A stretch of 64,000 nt of DNA from Sporosarcina aquimarina (GTDB lineage Bacteria > Bacillota > Bacilli > Bacillales_A > Planococcaceae): NCBI RefSeq assembly GCF_023715615.1, contig NZ_JAMBOM010000002.1:62001-126000 (forward strand), read 5' to 3'. Positions within the stretch are counted from its first letter, which is position 1; each line of letters starts with the position of its first letter. A program made the translations under genes and the position numbers. The notes beneath the pieces were generated by a model that was given only the letters and a program-made list of their open reading frames with translations, made no database searches and was not told the origin of the DNA. This document shows positions 25,438 through 34,378 of the stretch, piece after piece.

Positions 25438-26487
25438 ATGCGAAACTTTCATTTCCACGGCATCCGAATTGTAAAAACAGGGATTGCCATATTTTTAACA
25501 GCTATCATTTGTGAATGGTTTCACTGGCCGCCTGTATTTGCTGTTATAACGGCTATTGTAACGATTGAACCGACCGTCAGTGATTCCATTAAAAAAGGAA
25601 TCGTCCGATTTCCGGCATCTGCTATTGGTTCAGCATATGCTGTTTTCTTCATTGCCCTTTTCGGTAACTCACCGATTACCTATACTCTCGCTGCAGTTTT
25701 CACCATTTTAACTTGCTACAAATTAAACCTCCATGCGGGGCTTCTTGTTGCAACATTGACAGCTGTCGCCATGGTTGAGGTCATCCACAGCAATTATTTA
25801 ATCTCCTTTTTCATCCGTCTTGGTACAACCACCACAGGTCTATTGGTATCTATCTCTGTAAACATGATCGTCTTCCGTCCAGATTATCGGAAGGATATTT
25901 TAGATAGTATCCAAAAAATCGGGGCACGGGCAGGAACCATTTTGGAACAAACCTTCCAAACAATTCTTTATGACGAACAAATAGATCGCACAATAGATGG
26001 AGTATTCATTCACCAACTAAATAAGGAAATTCTAAAAACAGAAACATTAATTCGTTTTCAACGGGATGAATCGAACTTGCATCCTTTAATGGGTGGAGAT
26101 CGAGAGGGACTTCTTATGGCTGAAAAGCAATTATCCTATTTGCATAATCTCGATTATCATTTGGGGAATTTACGCTATTTACCCTTAAATAAAATTTCTT
26201 GGTCAAAATCCGAGCGAGATATCATAATGGACGCTGTAACAGAACTTTCGAATGACTTGAAGCATGCAACAGACTATAATTCACAAAAGCATCAGCTGCA
26301 ATTGAAAAACATCACCGATCTTTTCTGGGAAGACAATGAAGAGATAACAAAAAACAATGAAATCCATCCAACTCAATTTCCACCGGAGTTAATTATCCTT
26401 TATGAACTCGTGACGATTTATAATTTAGTGGATCGATTTTACAATCCTGATCTTAAAAACTCCTTTCAGCAAGTAGAACGCAAATGA
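25438..26487 (+). CDS. FUSC/aromatic-acid-exporter family protein
   Basis: A 349-residue protein of the ArAE_1/DUF939 group (Bacillus YqjA-like). The N-terminal half has about five membrane segments with family motifs: GIRIVKTGIAIFLTA, the FAVITAIVTIEPT block with its conserved Glu-Pro, and KLNLHAGLLVATLTAV. The C-terminal half is a soluble alpha-helical region (residues 160-349). Relatives export aromatic acids or related compounds. GGAGG lies 8 nt before the ATG. It appears to be a single-gene unit followed by a perfect terminator. Confidence 0.85.
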   Translation: MRNFHFHGIRIVKTGIAIFLTAIICEWFHWPPVFAVITAIVTIEPTVSDSIKKGIVRFPASAIGSAYAVFFIALFGNSPITYTLAAVFTILTCYKLNLHAGLLVATLTAVAMVEVIHSNYLISFFIRLGTTTTGLLVSISVNMIVFRPDYRKDILDSIQKIGARAGTILEQTFQTILYDEQIDRTIDGVFIHQLNKEILKTETLIRFQRDESNLHPLMGGDREGLLMAEKQLSYLHNLDYHLGNLRYLPLNKISWSKSERDIIMDAVTELSNDLKHATDYNSQKHQLQLKNITDLFWEDNEEITKNNEIHPTQFPPELIILYELVTIYNLVDRFYNPDLKNSFQQVERK

Positions 26488-26662
26488 TAAAACTGATTAA
26501 TCGACACTCCACCTTCTCTTTGCATGACCTGATTCTGAATGGCCTTCATGATGTGAGCAAACAACTTTTTAAATTGTTCCGTGCTATAAATTGAGACGGT
26601 ATTGACGAATGAGATGATAAGGAAAATGATAGCTGTGTTGCTAAAACTTGTTAAATGCAATA

Positions 26663-26707
26663 AACACAAAGGCTTCAGTCTCATTATCCGACTGAAGCCT
26701 TTGTGTT
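26663..26707. terminator. Perfect 18-bp hairpin terminator
   Basis: AACACAAAGGCTTCAGTC (26663-26680) is exactly complementary to 26690-26707 around a 9-nt loop. It can stop transcripts from the exporter gene and probably from both directions. Confidence 0.8.
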
Positions 26708-26903
26708 AAATATATTATTGAATGCCTGCATGAGAACCTTACGTACTTCTGAATAGCTTCTGCACTAAGTATTGTGATAATGCTGGGGTTGTTGCCGGGT
26801 TTGATAAGAAAAGCAGAAGGGGAAAGGCAATAGATTAAGCTGTTGTGTAGTACTTTAATGTAAATAATAATTTTTAAATTATTCCATAAAACGAAACATA
26901 CGT

Positions 26904-26932
26904 TTGGTTTTATACTTCATAGATGGTATAAT
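26904..26932 (+). promoter_or_regulatory. Promoter of Hol-Tox locus 1
   Basis: TTGGTT (26904-26909) and a perfect TATAAT (26927-26932) are 17 bp apart. The transcript would start near 26939, leaving a leader of about 56 nt before the toxin ATG. The remaining part of the gap after the exporter gene (26488-26903) shows only the terminator and no supported gene. Confidence 0.75.
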
Positions 26933-26967
26933 AAAAAAGTAGCGACATATAGCGGATGGGCGGTTGG

Positions 26968-26989
26968 CACTCCCTTGAGAAAGGGGGTG
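26968..26989 (+). promoter_or_regulatory. Leader hairpin hiding the toxin ribosome binding site
   Basis: CACTCCCTT (26968-26976) pairs with AAGGGGGTG (26981-26989), which is the toxin's Shine-Dalgarno sequence, across the tetraloop GAGA. The same arrangement is kept in locus 2. Sequestration of the binding site is a common feature of type I toxin mRNAs. Confidence 0.65.
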
Positions 26990-26994
26990 TTACA

Positions 26995-27105
26995 ATGGTG
27001 ACGTATGAATCAATGAACATGTTATTCCAATTTGGAATGTTCCTCATAGCAACGGTAACAGCAGTTGTATCGATGATTGCTCTATACACCAAGCAAAAAA
27101 AGTAA
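26995..27105 (+). CDS. Putative holin-like toxin (Hol-Tox), copy 1
   Basis: A 36-residue peptide starting MVTYESMNMLFQFGMFL, with one membrane segment and a basic end (YTKQKK). This matches the Hol-Tox family of type I toxins, small peptides that damage the membrane when overproduced. The AAGGGGGTG site 5 nt upstream lies inside a hairpin, as typical for repressed toxin mRNAs. An antisense terminator overlaps the stop codon and a toxin terminator follows 100 nt later, giving two convergent overlapping transcripts as in TxpA/RatA. A second copy with the same arrangement lies at 49799-49924. Confidence 0.85.
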   Translation: MVTYESMNMLFQFGMFLIATVTAVVSMIALYTKQKK

Positions 27106-27148
27106 CCACCCTCCGCTACCACGCTAAGTAGATGAGATGGTTACTTTT
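27095..27148 (-). terminator. Terminator of the predicted antisense RNA, locus 1
   Basis: On the minus strand AAAAGTAACCATC pairs with the GGTGGTTACTTTTTTT at the other end, giving a stem followed by a T-run that overlaps the toxin stop codon. It implies a transcript arriving from about 27250 on the minus strand, where a TATACT -10 is visible. Confidence 0.6.
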
Positions 27149-27250
27149 AACACTCTTATCCCACTGGCTAACCGCACTTCATGCGGATGTCAGCTACATG
27201 GACTGGGTGTTCTAGCACCCTGTCTTTTTTAGTATATGTTTATCTTACCA
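27149..27250 (-). ncRNA. Predicted antisense antitoxin RNA, locus 1 (core)
   Basis: The sequence from the toxin stop to about 27230 is strongly conserved in locus 2 (CCGCACTTCATGCGG, ATGTCAGCT, GACTGGGTGTT) although it codes for nothing. On the plus strand it ends with the toxin terminator; on the minus strand it would form the 5' part of a RatA-like antitoxin RNA starting near a TATACT box at 27240-27246. The exact ends are inferred. Confidence 0.5.
27201..27230 (+). terminator. Terminator of the Hol-Tox mRNA, locus 1
   Basis: GAC-T-GGGTG and CACCC-T-GTC form a stem with loop TTCTAG, followed by six T (27225-27230). Confidence 0.8.
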
Positions 27251-27283
27251 CATTCATACGATTTCTACACTTGAGTAATCGCT

Positions 27284-27352
27284 GGCTGTGCACCATATAA
27301 CTCGAATACTCTTCTGAATATTTCGGAGTTGAGTTCTGGACAGGCAGGCACC
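27284..27352. repeat. Family-2 palindromic repeat
   Basis: Arms CTGTGCACCATATAACTC and GAGTTGAGTTCTGGACAG surround a loop related to ACTATTCAGAA (here ACTCTTCTGAA). It is placed just downstream of the oxidoreductase gene. Confidence 0.6.
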
Positions 27353-27371
27353 CTTAATTATATTGCCTCGC

Positions 27372-28088
27372 TTAAATTAGCAAATCTACTGACAAAAACT
27401 CAGAAAGAGATTGTTCACGTTTATCAAGCATAATCTGTTCCGACTTGACACCCTGATCACGTAGTACTTTAATATTCTGTACGAGAAATTCATCGCTGCC
27501 GACAACATAGAAAAGTCCATCCTTGTCTGAAGCAAGTTGCTTCACTTCTTCATAGTAGTCTCCTCGGTTATCGACGAACTGTGAGGTGAACTTTTTATCA
27601 GGCGCGGATTCAAATATAGTAGGGAATAAAAAATCTTTTGATGAGTCAATATTCAGTGAATGGATTTGATTGACATTGTCTGCACGTTCAAAATAGTCAA
27701 GTACCAGCGGTCTGAACGTTGCCAAACCTACACCTGAAGACAGCAAATATACATTTTTATCTTCTCTTTTTAGTGGTACATTTGAATGCGTTTTGAATAT
27801 GGCCACTTCATCACCGATACCTAGATTTCTTAAAATCATTTTAAACTCAGAGCACTGTTCCTTAATACGGGTTGTAATACCAATCGAATTTTCATGAGGT
27901 AACGTGGAGATGGACATATGACGAATCAGGCTACGATTCGGTTTCTCTCCAGCATTAAAACCTTTCAGTGCAAAGTGGGTGTGAGACCCTTCTTCCCATG
28001 TAAAGTCTTCCGGACAATCTAGTAAAAAGGTTTTGACCTCAGGCGTTTCTTCTATAATCCCATTTATTTTAGTCCAATATATTTGCAT
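27372..28088 (-). CDS. Ferredoxin-reductase-type FAD/NAD oxidoreductase
   Basis: A 238-residue protein of the ferredoxin-NADP reductase fold without an extra iron-sulfur domain. The FAD site is indicated by RHMSIST (RxxS type) at about residue 57, the nucleotide site by LLSSGVGLATFRPLVLDY at about 115, and the C-terminal FYVVGSDEFLVQNI. It would move electrons between NAD(P)H and an unknown partner. It follows the aldehyde dehydrogenase gene on the same strand, but a terminator lies between them, so it is probably its own unit. The ATG has GGGGGA upstream. Confidence 0.8.
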   Translation of the reverse strand: MQIYWTKINGIIEETPEVKTFLLDCPEDFTWEEGSHTHFALKGFNAGEKPNRSLIRHMSISTLPHENSIGITTRIKEQCSEFKMILRNLGIGDEVAIFKTHSNVPLKREDKNVYLLSSGVGLATFRPLVLDYFERADNVNQIHSLNIDSSKDFLFPTIFESAPDKKFTSQFVDNRGDYYEEVKQLASDKDGLFYVVGSDEFLVQNIKVLRDQGVKSEQIMLDKREQSLSEFLSVDLLI

Positions 28089-28245
28089 TATAAATCCCCC
28101 TTTTATAATTATAAGTATCGTTCCTTATCTAATATACTATAGCTGATAATAATTCTCAATTAAGCATCTCTTAGTCAGAGCTACCTTTTTAAGTAGTTTT
28201 CTCTTTGTACAAACATTCATGACTGGTTCTAGTACAAATTTTGAC

Positions 28246-28286
28246 ATAAAAAAAGAAGCAATCACCAAAAAATGATGATCGCTTCT
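28246..28286 (-). terminator. Terminator after the aldehyde dehydrogenase
   Basis: AGAAGC-AATCA (28254-28264) pairs with TGATCGCTTCT (28276-28286), and on the minus strand a run of seven T follows. It lies about 115 nt after the stop. The rest of the 313-bp gap between the two genes holds nothing else. Confidence 0.8.
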
Positions 28287-28401
28287 CTTTATTAACTTTC
28301 TCAATTTAACTACAATTTTCATATACCCATTGACTCTACCAATGCGCCAAACAACTTCGAATCAACTCAAGATCATTTCATGAACAAACGGCAGTTTTGA
28401 A

Positions 28402-29892
28402 TTAATACATGCCCTCGGTTTCTTCACTAGTATTAATGAAAATATTCTTTGTTTGAGTATAAGCGTCTAAAATACTCTTGTAAGTTTCACGACCGATACC
28501 TGATTTTTTATACCCTCCAAATGGCGCCCCTGCAGAAACGTTTGTGAATTGGTTAACCCACATCCTTCCTGTGTGAACGCCACGTGAGACGCGAAGCGCT
28601 TTATTAATTTCGCGTGTGAACACGCCTCCTGCAAGTCCATAGTCGGAATCATTCGCTAGCTGAATGACCTCGTCTTCGTCTTTAAATTTAATGACTGTTG
28701 CGACTGGTCCAAAGATTTCTTCCTGAGCGATGCGCATTTTATTGTCGGCATCCGCTAAAATAGTTGGTGCCATAAAAGCACCATCACCTAATTCATCATC
28801 TTTAAGTTGATAGCCGCCTGTAACCACTTTAGCCCCTTCTTGCTTACCAAGCTCTACGTATTTCAAAATTTTATCAAGTTGTTTTTGGTTAATTTGCGCA
28901 CCCATTTGGACGCCTTCTTCCCATGGAAGTCCTACTTTAACTTTTTCAAATGCTTCTTTCATTGCTTTTAAGAAATCGTCGTAAATATCTTCCTGGACAA
29001 AGATACGTGAACCTGCGCTACAAACCTGTCCTTGGTTTAAGAGAATACCCATTTGAACACCTTCAATCGCACGCTCCCAAGGTGCATCGTTAAAAATAAT
29101 ATTCGCAGATTTACCACCTAACTCTAGAGTAGAAGGGATTAACCGATTAGCGGCTGCTTTAGCAACTTTATAACCTACTTCTGTAGAACCCGTAAATGCC
29201 AATTTAGAGATACCTTCATGGTTAAGCAGATAATCACCAGATTCTGATCCTTTACCTGTAATAATATTAACTACACCTTTAGGTAAAAGAGGATCAAATA
29301 ACTTAGCGAACTCTAATAGACTTAATGATGTAGAAGAAGACGGTGTAATGACAATTGTGTTACCCGCTGCTAGCGCAGGTGCAAGTTTCCAAGCAGCCAT
29401 AAGAATTGGGAAATTCCAAGGAACAACCTGTCCAACAACACCCAGTGGCTCTTTGAGAACGATTGTGAGGTTATTTTCGTCTAGTTGCTGAGCTGCCCCT
29501 TCCTCTGAACGAATCACACCAGCAAAGTAACGGAAATGGTCAACAGCTAATCGAAGGTCTGCACCATTTGTTTCTCTCAATGGTTTTCCGTTATCGAGCG
29601 TTTCTATCATAGCTAACCGTTCAATATTTTCTTCCATTACATCAGCAATCTTTAGCAAAATATTACTTCTTTCCTCAATACCTACTTTCGACCATTCCGG
29701 AAATGCTTTTTGTGCAGCGTCAACAGCAGCGTCAACATCGGCATGCGATGCATTTATAAATTCAGTTAGTTTTTCACCATTAGAGGGATTTATTGAATCG
29801 AGTTTTTCACCTTTTGAACCTTCTGTCCATTCCCCATTTATATAGAGCTTATAAGACGGGTCAATATACTGTTTTACATTTACAGAACTCAT
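28402..29892 (-). CDS. NAD(P)-dependent aldehyde dehydrogenase
   Basis: A 496-residue class I aldehyde dehydrogenase, full length. Key parts seen are VVPWNFPILMAAWK (the Asn that stabilises the oxyanion), FTGSTEVG (Rossmann loop), LELGGKSANI with the general-base Glu, NQGQVCSAGSR with the catalytic Cys, and EEIFGPVATV near the C-terminus. It oxidises an aldehyde to the acid in the cytoplasm. It most resembles DhaS/BetB-type enzymes, so substrate is not assigned. AGGAGG lies 7 nt before the ATG. Confidence 0.93.
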   Translation of the reverse strand: MSSVNVKQYIDPSYKLYINGEWTEGSKGEKLDSINPSNGEKLTEFINASHADVDAAVDAAQKAFPEWSKVGIEERSNILLKIADVMEENIERLAMIETLDNGKPLRETNGADLRLAVDHFRYFAGVIRSEEGAAQQLDENNLTIVLKEPLGVVGQVVPWNFPILMAAWKLAPALAAGNTIVITPSSSTSLSLLEFAKLFDPLLPKGVVNIITGKGSESGDYLLNHEGISKLAFTGSTEVGYKVAKAAANRLIPSTLELGGKSANIIFNDAPWERAIEGVQMGILLNQGQVCSAGSRIFVQEDIYDDFLKAMKEAFEKVKVGLPWEEGVQMGAQINQKQLDKILKYVELGKQEGAKVVTGGYQLKDDELGDGAFMAPTILADADNKMRIAQEEIFGPVATVIKFKDEDEVIQLANDSDYGLAGGVFTREINKALRVSRGVHTGRMWVNQFTNVSAGAPFGGYKKSGIGRETYKSILDAYTQTKNIFINTSEETEGMY

Positions 29893-30001
29893 AATTATTC
29901 GTCCTCCTTTGTATATCTATTTCATCTATTTTCCCGTAATAGTCTAACAACAAACATATTAAGCCTACTGTCCATACATAACCTTCGACAAAAAATGATA
30001 G

Positions 30002-30047
30002 ACTGTGCACTACACACCTTCAGAACAATCTAGGTATGTGTGCACAG
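30002..30047. repeat. Shortened family-2 palindrome
   Basis: CTGTGCACTACACACCT and AGGTATGTGTGCACAG form a near-perfect hairpin around TCAGAACAATCT. It resembles family-2 repeats lacking part of the middle. Confidence 0.55.
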
Positions 30048-30076
30048 ATAAACACTTTGTGCTATTTTCGTAAAAC

Positions 30077-30127
30077 AAAAAGTAACCATCTCATCTACCT
30101 GAATTAGTAGATGAATTGGTTACTTTT
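30077..30127 (-). terminator. Terminator of the YhhN gene
   Basis: A stem of about 20 bp (30078-30098 with 30107-30126) has TTTTTG after it on the minus strand. Its arms resemble those of the Hol-Tox antisense terminators, suggesting shared origin. Confidence 0.75.
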
Positions 30128-30173
30128 AATGGATTCTAGTATACAAATTGTGTGGCATTTTTATCTTTTTTCC

Positions 30174-30854
30174 TTACCTAGGTATCGTCGCTTCCTTCTC
30201 AGGACCTACCTTCACATACCGGCTGCCAATGCTTGCGGCAAAGAAGACTTGCGCAGCGTAGTAAGTAATCATGACGAGTGCATCCCTACCTGGAAGTGGG
30301 GTTACAAAACGATTGATTGCAAGGAATGAATCCGAGCAAATAAACAGAAGTGCCCCTATTATCACCAGTGGCAAGCGTGTTCGAATCGCTTCCCACCCCA
30401 TCAGCAGAATGACCGCCATATAAGCCACGATTGCTACACCGAGCACCATTTCTCCTGAAGCGATTTGAGGAACTGCAATCCAAAACACCATAAAAATTCC
30501 GTAAAGGATAAGCGGTATTGCAGCAATCAGAGGGACGGACTGACGTCGTGCTGTCCGAAACGCAGCGATATAAAACACATGAGCGAAAAAAAATGTAGCA
30601 AGGCCGGCCATGAACCAATAAATTGCCGCATCCGCCACCATGCTGACCGCAAGACCAATGAGGACAATCTTTTTATAGAGAGGAGTTACAAGAGATGTGT
30701 TTGTAGCCGCGTACAGAATAATCAACATCATGGGAACTAGTTTAAACGCGATTTTGATGCCTACTGGTTCTTCTGGAATTAGGAAAATATAGACAAGCCC
30801 CATTATGGTAATTAAGGCCAATAGTACTTTACGCAACCAACTCAACTCCTTCAT
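30174..30854 (-). CDS. YhhN-family membrane protein (lysoplasmalogenase-like)
   Basis: A 226-residue protein if started at ATG 30854 (MKELSWLRK), with AGGTAGCG 8 nt upstream. It has seven or eight hydrophobic segments. Family-typical stretches are FKLVPMMLIILYA near the N-terminus, DAAIYWFMAGLATFFFAH in the middle and GALLFICSDSFLAINRF near the end, where conserved Asp residues face the membrane. YhhN/TMEM86 proteins hydrolyse vinyl-ether lysolipids in animals; activity in Bacillales is unproven. A family-2 palindrome touches its ribosome binding site. Confidence 0.82.
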   Translation of the reverse strand: MKELSWLRKVLLALITIMGLVYIFLIPEEPVGIKIAFKLVPMMLIILYAATNTSLVTPLYKKIVLIGLAVSMVADAAIYWFMAGLATFFFAHVFYIAAFRTARRQSVPLIAAIPLILYGIFMVFWIAVPQIASGEMVLGVAIVAYMAVILLMGWEAIRTRLPLVIIGALLFICSDSFLAINRFVTPLPGRDALVMITYYAAQVFFAASIGSRYVKVGPEKEATIPR

Positions 30855-30859
30855 AATCG

Positions 30860-30927
30860 CTACCTGTCCACTACACAACTTCAACACTATTCAAAAATGA
30901 TTAAGAGTTATGTCGTGCTAAGGTAAC
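30860..30927. repeat. Family-2 palindromic repeat
   Basis: Outer arms CTACCTGTCCAC and GTCGTGCTAAGGTAAC surround ACACAACTTCAACACTATTCA. It fills the 77-bp gap between the 5'-nucleotidase stop and the YhhN start, so it must be transcribed with one of them. Confidence 0.65.
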
Positions 30928-30931
30928 GGTT

Positions 30932-32923
30932 TTAAACTGCAGTTCCCTTCTTACGCTTTCTCCTTTTCACAATATAGGTAATCAATATAGCAAGGATTCC
31001 AACGAAAGCTAGCAGGATTCCGTAAGCGGTTAGGATAATGCCATTCGGATTTTTAAGAATCGCAAAAACATTTGTATCATGTACGACGATTTTTCTATCT
31101 TTCAGTTGATTATAATAGTTAGGCACTTGTGCGACGCCGTCGACTTTTTCAAACGATTTCATGTAATTGGCGATGGCATACCATTCTTTCACTTCCTTGT
31201 GATCATTCATATAAATAATATGGTCTTCAAAATCTGTCACAGGCTTCCCCTCTTTTGTCTTTGGCATCACAGAGAGGATTCCAAAAGACTTTTCATTTAC
31301 AAAAGGGAGCATTTGAACTGAATATAAGCCACCTACTACACGGTAGAGTTTTTCATCATCAATCTCTACTTTTTCACCATCCTGAGACTGCAAACTGATG
31401 TCTGTCACTTTATTGAAAATGAGACGATTTGTATTAAACGTATAACTTAAACCAGCGATATACAATTGAACCTCGTTCATAATTGGCGTAATCGAAGCAT
31501 CAACTTCAGCAACCGTCTTTAATTCTTTCCCGGTTAGATAAATATCTAGCAGAGGATACCCAGAAATCCCATCTGGGCCGATGCCTAAAGAATTCACATT
31601 GAATACATTTGCTACCGTGATGTTCCCCTTACGAAATGAATTTCTAATCGTACCAACAGGGACAACAGCTGCAGCAATTGGCTCATACTCGCTCCCTTCC
31701 AATTGTTGTATGGTATGAATAAAGGAATCCCCAATCAAATTCCCGATTGGTTCTTCTTTTTGTTCTATCCCTAACTCTGTGAATGAAGTGAAATCGAAGG
31801 GTGTGTAAGCAAGCAATTCATCGAATTCCATTCCAAAGTGACGAAGGTAGTTTTCCTGAATCACATGTTTATACTCCTCAATTGTTTTGGTAATCTCCGG
31901 ATCTAAAGGAAGTAAATCATCGATTAACTGTAGTTCATAATTATTGACTTTCCATTTGTTTTGTTCATTCTGTGAAATAGTTAGCACACCTAAATGTTCT
32001 CCATATTCACCGGCTGAACCTAAAATTGTATCTCCTACAATAATTGGTTCTTCTAGAGTTGTATGGCTATGACCACTAATAATGACATCAATGTTCGGAA
32101 CCTTTTTTGCTATGAGTTCATCTTCTGATTTTGACGGATTTTCGGACGTACCCGAATGAGAAAGCGCAATGACAAGGTCTACTTTCTCGTCATTCTTTAA
32201 CTTAGCTACCGTTGACTTGGCACTTTCTATCGCATCATTAAACGTGACTCCAGACATAGGTGCGTTTCCAGCTGCTTCTTCTCCCATCAACCCTAAAATG
32301 CCGATTCTAATTCCTTTACGCTCGATGACCATATAATCTTTCACATCGTACTCATTCATCGCTTCTTTTAACGCTTTGATGTTGTCGGGCAACTCGCCAT
32401 TCTCATCTGTTGGAAATATCGTATTTGAAGCAACAATGCTTGGTAGTTCTTCACCACTATCCTTCGCAGTGCGTAAACTTCTCGCTAACCCTTCCGCTCT
32501 AAAGTCAAACTCATGATTTCCGATTGTAGTCACATCATAACCCATTTGTCCCATCATTTTTAAACCTGGCGCGTCCGTTTGGTAAATCGTTTGGAACAAT
32601 GTCCCCATTGCGAAATCACCCGCATCGACTAATAGGGCATCCGGATCTTTTTCTCTTTGCGCTTGAATCGCACTATGTAATCCAGCATACCCGCCAACTG
32701 TCATTTTCCCTTGTCCTCTATCGACTTCAAAAGGAAGGAAATTGTCATGTAAATCATGCGTGAAAAGGATGGTGATGGATTCGTTAGCTGAATCAGCGCT
32801 CCCTTTTGTTACATCCATCATGAATGTTGTTGCTATGAGTAGAACGATTGAAAGAAACCTGGCTAGTAATTTAGTAATTGTAATCCCACTCCCCACTATG
32901 TATCTGTCCGAAGTACAACTCAC
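30932..32923 (-). CDS. Secreted 5'-nucleotidase / UshA-like phosphatase
   Basis: A 663-residue protein with a signal peptide (residues 15-43) and a C-terminal membrane segment with the basic anchor KRRKRKKG, so it stays on the cell surface. The metallophosphoesterase domain shows FTHDLHDNF, VDAGDFAMG, TIGNHEFDF and ISGHSHTTLEEP, the calcineurin-like metal ligands. The 5'-nucleotidase C-terminal domain follows (IGNLIGDSF, then VGTIRNSFRKG). The GTG at 32923 directly follows the upstream regulator's TAA without a binding site; GTGGGGAGTGGG lies 14 codons in, before an ATT, so the start is uncertain. Confidence 0.88.
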   Translation of the reverse strand: MSCTSDRYIVGSGITITKLLARFLSIVLLIATTFMMDVTKGSADSANESITILFTHDLHDNFLPFEVDRGQGKMTVGGYAGLHSAIQAQREKDPDALLVDAGDFAMGTLFQTIYQTDAPGLKMMGQMGYDVTTIGNHEFDFRAEGLARSLRTAKDSGEELPSIVASNTIFPTDENGELPDNIKALKEAMNEYDVKDYMVIERKGIRIGILGLMGEEAAGNAPMSGVTFNDAIESAKSTVAKLKNDEKVDLVIALSHSGTSENPSKSEDELIAKKVPNIDVIISGHSHTTLEEPIIVGDTILGSAGEYGEHLGVLTISQNEQNKWKVNNYELQLIDDLLPLDPEITKTIEEYKHVIQENYLRHFGMEFDELLAYTPFDFTSFTELGIEQKEEPIGNLIGDSFIHTIQQLEGSEYEPIAAAVVPVGTIRNSFRKGNITVANVFNVNSLGIGPDGISGYPLLDIYLTGKELKTVAEVDASITPIMNEVQLYIAGLSYTFNTNRLIFNKVTDISLQSQDGEKVEIDDEKLYRVVGGLYSVQMLPFVNEKSFGILSVMPKTKEGKPVTDFEDHIIYMNDHKEVKEWYAIANYMKSFEKVDGVAQVPNYYNQLKDRKIVVHDTNVFAILKNPNGIILTAYGILLAFVGILAILITYIVKRRKRKKGTAV

Positions 32924-33640
32924 TTATAAAATATCATCGAACCTAAATCTCACTCCGATTTTTTCATCTGATGATAATTGGTTTGACCATAACGTATAGC
33001 TTTTTTCCATCATCGCATGGGCGAGCTCTTCTGCTTGCTGATCATCACCTTTTAATGCAACGGCCATTAATTTCCTATAATAGTTCAACGATGCGTCTCG
33101 GCGAAAAGAGCTTTCAAAGTATTTCATTGCCATTTTCACATAAGCTGGCTCAAAGCTATTAAGCACGAGTGTAAAAAGAGGGTTCTCTGATAATCTGGCT
33201 AACTTTTTTTGCACCTTCCAATCATAAGACGCAAACACTTCCGGAGTGTCTGGTAACTCATCACTTTCAGATAGTAAGCCTACTACTTTAGGGTGATTCA
33301 GCTTAACTGCTTTTTTTACATATTGAGGTGTTAGCGCAATACGCAGTTCTAGAAAGTAGAGAACGAAAGCATCTGGTACTTGGTCAAAGTACTCTATTAT
33401 ATCGACGATCGTTGTAATATTTCCGCCATACCAATAATCATTCACAACAGCGCGTTGGCCTTTTCTAAGCGTCAGCCAACCGCCATGACTTAGGCGCTGT
33501 AAAATTTCTCGAATCGCAGGACGCCCTATATCATAGATAGCCGCCAATTCCCTTTCCGTCTCAATTTGGCTACCTGCTAGATATTCTCCTTGAAGGATTG
33601 CTTTAATGAGTTCTTTTTCAACAGATGCTGTTCGATTCAT
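32924..33640 (-). CDS. FadR_C-type GntR regulator of fatty-acid genes
   Basis: A 238-residue regulator started at ATG 33640 (AGGAG 8 nt upstream). The N-terminal winged helix contains ETERELAAIYDIGRPAIREI, and then QRLSHGGWLTLRKGQ, matching GntR/FadR. The C-terminal 165 residues resemble the acyl-CoA-binding domain of E. coli FadR (239 residues) in length and in stretches such as WLTLRKGQRAVVNDYW, ASYDWKVQKKLA, NPLFTLVLN and a late YYRKL. This is not the usual FCD domain. Two boxes of the E. coli FadR type precede the operon. It sits between a fatty-acid hydroxylase and a 5'-nucleotidase gene. Confidence 0.82.
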   Translation of the reverse strand: MNRTASVEKELIKAILQGEYLAGSQIETERELAAIYDIGRPAIREILQRLSHGGWLTLRKGQRAVVNDYWYGGNITTIVDIIEYFDQVPDAFVLYFLELRIALTPQYVKKAVKLNHPKVVGLLSESDELPDTPEVFASYDWKVQKKLARLSENPLFTLVLNSFEPAYVKMAMKYFESSFRRDASLNYYRKLMAVALKGDDQQAEELAHAMMEKSYTLWSNQLSSDEKIGVRFRFDDIL

Positions 33641-33695
33641 AGCAAGGTCTCCTTTTGGCAACGTATAAATAGATGGCGAGGAATATGTCTATACA

Positions 33696-34310
33696 TCAAG
33701 TGCGCTTCTCTAAATTCTTTGCTGTCTCACTTTTTTCGACCAATTTTTGATCTCTATAAGTTCCGAACGTTTTATCGACAGAGGTATGCGTCACACCAAA
33801 CCAGTAGTTTTCATTTTTAAAATGATGCCAAAGATGGGCTTTCTTAATCTTTCTCCCTATCTCCGTTAGCGGTTGAACAGGTCGATGTGCAATGTAGTGC
33901 TTCCATTCGTAATACATAAAATAGACAACGATTCCCGCGAGATAAGCAATCATTAATTGGTAGTTTCCTGTTATTAAGTAGAAAATGAGCGCAAAGATTG
34001 AGAAGCCAGGCAAACTGAACCATAGCGGTAAGAATAACAGTTTTAAATTGTTAGGATCAGCGTGATGATCGAAATGTAAGCGCTTAATCGATTTCAGTAA
34101 AAAAGGATTAGTTGGAGTCTTCATATGAAATAAAAATCGGTGAATTACATATTCACTCATTGCATAAGTAGCCATCCCAATAATGAAAGCAATCCATGTA
34201 CCCATGTAAAGAGCATTTAATAAAGTATAACCCATGAGCGGAATAAACAGAATAAGCATAATAGCGATATCTGGATACGTGAGAAACTCTTTCATGTACT
34301 TCGTATTCAT
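33696..34310 (-). CDS. Fatty-acid hydroxylase / sterol-desaturase family enzyme
   Basis: A 204-residue membrane di-iron enzyme. The histidine clusters are YVIHRFLFH (HxxxH), LHFDHHADP (HxxHH), a middle HYIAH and HLWHHFKNENYWFG (HxxHH). Four membrane segments carry them. Family members hydroxylate or desaturate fatty acids, carotenoids or sterols; fatty acid is favoured here because the next gene encodes a FadR-type regulator. AGGAGGAG lies 5 nt before the ATG. It heads an operon of three genes with two FadR-like operators upstream. Confidence 0.88.
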   Translation of the reverse strand: MNTKYMKEFLTYPDIAIMLILFIPLMGYTLLNALYMGTWIAFIIGMATYAMSEYVIHRFLFHMKTPTNPFLLKSIKRLHFDHHADPNNLKLLFLPLWFSLPGFSIFALIFYLITGNYQLMIAYLAGIVVYFMYYEWKHYIAHRPVQPLTEIGRKIKKAHLWHHFKNENYWFGVTHTSVDKTFGTYRDQKLVEKSETAKNLEKRT

Positions 34311-34378
34311 TTACACTCCTCCTATCGTATTGTTGAAAAAAATTCCCGAGGTATTCTAGGTTATGAAAACGTCGCATT

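Noticed and set aside
26466..26684. A 72-codon minus-strand frame after the exporter gene
   Set aside because: Part of it reads protein-like, but it overlaps the exporter end and the perfect terminator hairpin, and has no binding site. It may be a small relic but cannot be supported.
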